8,826 nt of DNA from Legionellales bacterium (GTDB lineage: Bacteria; Pseudomonadota; Gammaproteobacteria; Legionellales; Legionellaceae), in assembly GCA_003489505.1 (NCBI GenBank), contig DNMA01000200.1:1-8826 (forward strand), written 5' to 3'. The notes below the pieces were generated by a model. The model ran no database searches. It was not told where the DNA came from and worked only from the letters and a program-made list of their open reading frames with translations. Made by a program: the position numbers and the translations under genes. Numbering within the stretch: position 1 is the first letter of the stretch; each line of letters begins with the position of its first letter. This document shows, in pieces, positions 7,235 to 8,826 of the stretch.

Positions 7235-7251
7235 TTTGAATTTAAATCAAA
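7235..7251. repeat. 17-base near-perfect palindrome between the divergent genes
   Basis: TTTGAATTTAAATCAAA reads as an inverted repeat with one mismatched pair and a single central base. It lies between the two divergent promoter candidates, centred about 50 bases before the inferred rightward start site and about 60 before the leftward one. That position suits a regulator site serving one or both genes. The sequence is AT-rich, so it may be chance, and no known regulator consensus is recognised. Confidence 0.3.
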
Positions 7252-7257
7252 AAGTGA

Positions 7258-7286
7258 TTGCTTGCACTTTATTTCTCGTCTAACAT
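7258..7286 (+). promoter_or_regulatory. Candidate promoter of the aldolase-like gene
   Basis: TTGCTT (7258-7263) and TAACAT (7281-7286) are separated by exactly 17 bases. They match the sigma70 consensus at three and four of six positions. Transcription would start near 7293, leaving a leader of about 24 bases with an AAGGG ribosome binding site at 7307-7311. An overlapping alternative is TTGCAC at 7262 with TAAAAA at 7286. This is the only plausible promoter before the rightward pair in the window. Confidence 0.35.
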
Positions 7287-7316
7287 AAAAATTATTTCAA
7301 AAAATTAAGGGCTCAT

Positions 7317-7871
7317 ATGTTTAATGATTTATTTGGAAAACAACCTCTCATTGTTTCATTGGATATTGATGCTCAAGTTGAACAAAGAATTGAGCAACTC
7401 ATCTCTGCTGGTTTGAATTCTATCGAGTTATTACAAGCGAATGCTTCATTACTGAAACACCTTCGCACCAAGCATCCCAAATTAAAAATTGGTCTCGGAA
7501 ATATTCATACCGTCGAACAACTGACAGATGCCTATCATATGGGCTTTGACTTTATGACAAGTCCTGGTTTTTATGCACCACTGGCGTTAACTGCTAATCA
7601 ATACCATCTCAACTATATCCCTGGTGTATCTTCTATGAGTGATGCGATGGCTATTTTAAACTTAGATATTCATCATGCTCGCCCCTGTCCAGGAAATTTA
7701 GAACTATGCATTATGCTCAATAAATACTGTCCTCAATTAAAACTTTATCCCATGGATATTGAATGGGAAGATATTGAGCAATTTTTAGATCTTCCTTCCG
7801 TAGCGGCTGTAGGATTAAGTAATCCTGATCACCTACAAATGCTACAAATTGCTGAAAGTATTCAAATATAA
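7317..7871 (+). CDS. KDPG/KHG aldolase-like (Eda-fold) protein, probably non-catalytic
   Basis: A 184-residue cytoplasmic protein, shorter than typical Eda (about 210). The pattern follows 2-keto-3-deoxy-6-phosphogluconate aldolase along its length: AGLNSIELL (like the GGVRVLEVT strand), IGLGNIHTVEQL (like VGAGTVLNPQQL), a TSPGF segment at 81-85 (like ISPGL), and IPGVSSMSDAM at 101-111 (like IPGISTVSELM). The catalytic glutamate position is kept (E37). The Schiff-base lysine of the Eda motif FKFFP is not: the aligned stretch ARPCP has R122. The arginine of the LEVTLR motif and the phosphate-binding TGG (here YPMD) and GGS (here GLS) elements are also changed. No edd or other Entner-Doudoroff gene is in the window. 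Fold assignment is fairly sure; enzyme activity is doubtful and the real function unknown. AAGGG 5 bases upstream supports the ATG. The next gene follows after 12 bases, so they are probably co-transcribed. Confidence 0.82.
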   Translation: MFNDLFGKQPLIVSLDIDAQVEQRIEQLISAGLNSIELLQANASLLKHLRTKHPKLKIGLGNIHTVEQLTDAYHMGFDFMTSPGFYAPLALTANQYHLNYIPGVSSMSDAMAILNLDIHHARPCPGNLELCIMLNKYCPQLKLYPMDIEWEDIEQFLDLPSVAAVGLSNPDHLQMLQIAESIQI

Positions 7872-7883
7872 GAGCGTATTGAT

Positions 7884-8826
7884 ATGAAATCATTTTTAAA
7901 ACCACTGACATTGATGCTCCTTTGTGCGTCACAAGCTCACGCTGATTCATGGCAATTATGGCTGGCACAAATTAAAGAAGAAGCCAAACAAAAAGGCATT
8001 CGACAATCTATTATTGATGCAGCATTTATGGATATTCATCAGCCAAGTCAAAAGATTAAAAGTTTTGCCAAAAACCAACCTGAAAAACGTTTAACGTATA
8101 ATGCATATCGTAAAACCCGCGTAGATGATTATCGAATTGCAATCGGACGAAAACGCTACGAACAAAATAAAGTTTGGATTGACCAAATTGGTAGAAACTA
8201 TAGTGTGGACCCCTGTTTTGTCATGTCATTTTGGGGCTTAGAAACTAGCTATGGTGGCTATATGGGAACTTTCCCTGTGGTTCAAGCTCTCACAACTCTT
8301 GCTTATGATTCTAATCGTAAAGACTTTTTTAGAAACGAATTATTTTTAGCTTTACAAATTCTTAATGAAGGACATGTTCAATTAGCTCAATTCAAAGGCG
8401 AGTGGGCAGGTGCTTCAGGCCATCCACAATTTTTACCCTCAAGCTGGATGAGATATGCAGTGGATTTTGATGGTGATGGTAAAAAAGATATCTGGAACTC
8501 TAAGCAAGATGCGCTAGCCTCTATTGCCAATTATATGAAAATGAATGGCTGGCAAGCCAATCAACCTTGGGCGGTTTTTGTTAAACTCCCTAAAAATTTC
8601 GATATGAGCCTCGAAGGCAAAAGTGTTACCAAAACTGCTAAAGAATGGGATGATATGGGTGTGCGCACAACTCAAGGTGAACATTTACCCAATTCTAATC
8701 TTCCTACCAGTATTATTAAACCTTATGGTGGCCCAGTATTTTTAGCCTATCCTAACTACCGCATGATTTTAAAATACAATAATTCCATTTATTATGCGGG
8801 TTCAATTGGTTATTTAGCTGATAAAA
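7884..8826 (+). CDS. MltB-family lytic murein transglycosylase (3' end outside window)
   Basis: The first 314 codons are present and the frame is open to the window edge. The enzyme cleaves the MurNAc-GlcNAc bond of peptidoglycan in the periplasm, forming 1,6-anhydro-MurNAc ends. Visible: a signal peptide (residues 1-20, predicted cleavage AHA|DS), the catalytic glutamate E120 in FWGLETSYGGYMG, the substrate-groove stretch AGASGHPQFLPSS at 175-187, YAVDFDGDGKKDIW at 191-204 (the EF-hand-like calcium loop known from Slt35/MltB), then IANYMKMNGW. The final YYAGSIGYLADK matches the usual end of the catalytic domain, so only a short tail, or an added peptidoglycan-binding domain, is missing. The Cys in the signal peptide (MLLC) does not fit a lipobox, so this is more likely a soluble periplasmic form than lipoprotein MltB itself. 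AAGAG 9 bases upstream is a modest ribosome binding site. Confidence 0.93.
   Translation, partial: MKSFLKPLTLMLLCASQAHADSWQLWLAQIKEEAKQKGIRQSIIDAAFMDIHQPSQKIKSFAKNQPEKRLTYNAYRKTRVDDYRIAIGRKRYEQNKVWIDQIGRNYSVDPCFVMSFWGLETSYGGYMGTFPVVQALTTLAYDSNRKDFFRNELFLALQILNEGHVQLAQFKGEWAGASGHPQFLPSSWMRYAVDFDGDGKKDIWNSKQDALASIANYMKMNGWQANQPWAVFVKLPKNFDMSLEGKSVTKTAKEWDDMGVRTTQGEHLPNSNLPTSIIKPYGGPVFLAYPNYRMILKYNNSIYYAGSIGYLADK

Noticed and set aside
7884..7943. Lipoprotein signal on the lytic transglycosylase
   Set aside because: The only Cys is preceded by MLL and does not fit the lipobox; a normal AHA cleavage site follows.
7717..7968. Minus-strand open frame across the end of the aldolase-like gene
   Set aside because: It overlaps two well-supported plus-strand genes and shows no recognisable features or start signal.
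1..8826. Mobile elements, CRISPR arrays, tRNA/rRNA genes, riboswitches or phage-defence cassettes
   Set aside because: No transposase, direct-repeat array, cloverleaf or structured leader was seen; coding genes fill nearly the whole window and no gene-free stretch exceeds about 150 bases.

Overview
The window is AT-rich bacterial DNA and most likely comes from a gammaproteobacterium with a Gram-negative envelope. It carries a System I (Ccm) cytochrome c maturation operon in the usual gammaproteobacterial order, and an MltB-type lytic transglycosylase. The low GC and the combination of genes would fit a Legionellales-like lineage, but that placement is inference; nothing in the window fixes the genus.

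Layout. Positions 1-5526 on the minus strand hold a tightly packed operon, transcribed leftward: ccmA, ccmB, ccmC, ccmD, ccmE, ccmF, ccmG, ccmH, and the first 45 codons of a two-helix membrane protein in the ccmI position, cut by the window edge. Nearly all junctions overlap or touch, and three genes (ccmB, ccmC, ccmH) appear to start with TTG. Positions 5563-7161 (minus) encode an APC-superfamily amino acid permease that ends only 36 bases before ccmA, with no visible terminator between them. Positions 7168-7316 form a divergent intergenic region with a promoter candidate on each strand and a near-perfect 17-base palindrome between them. On the plus strand, 7317-7871 encodes a KDPG-aldolase-fold protein whose catalytic residues look largely lost. 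It is followed after 12 bases by an MltB-family lytic transglycosylase that runs off the right edge.

How the genes work together. CcmABCD load heme, supplied from the cytoplasm, onto the heme chaperone CcmE in the periplasm, and CcmAB drive release of holo-CcmE by ATP hydrolysis. CcmG and CcmH keep the CXXCH cysteines of apocytochrome c reduced, CcmI normally presents the apocytochrome, and CcmF (with CcmH) ligates the heme. All key residues visible here are intact, so the pathway should work. The permease is probably an independent transport gene that may be co-transcribed into ccm. The rightward pair (aldolase-like protein plus lytic transglycosylase) has no evident metabolic link to the ccm genes.

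Overall this is mostly a conserved housekeeping region. I see no mobile element, CRISPR array, RNA gene or defence-like cassette. The least ordinary element is the apparently non-catalytic KDPG-aldolase homologue next to the lytic transglycosylase.
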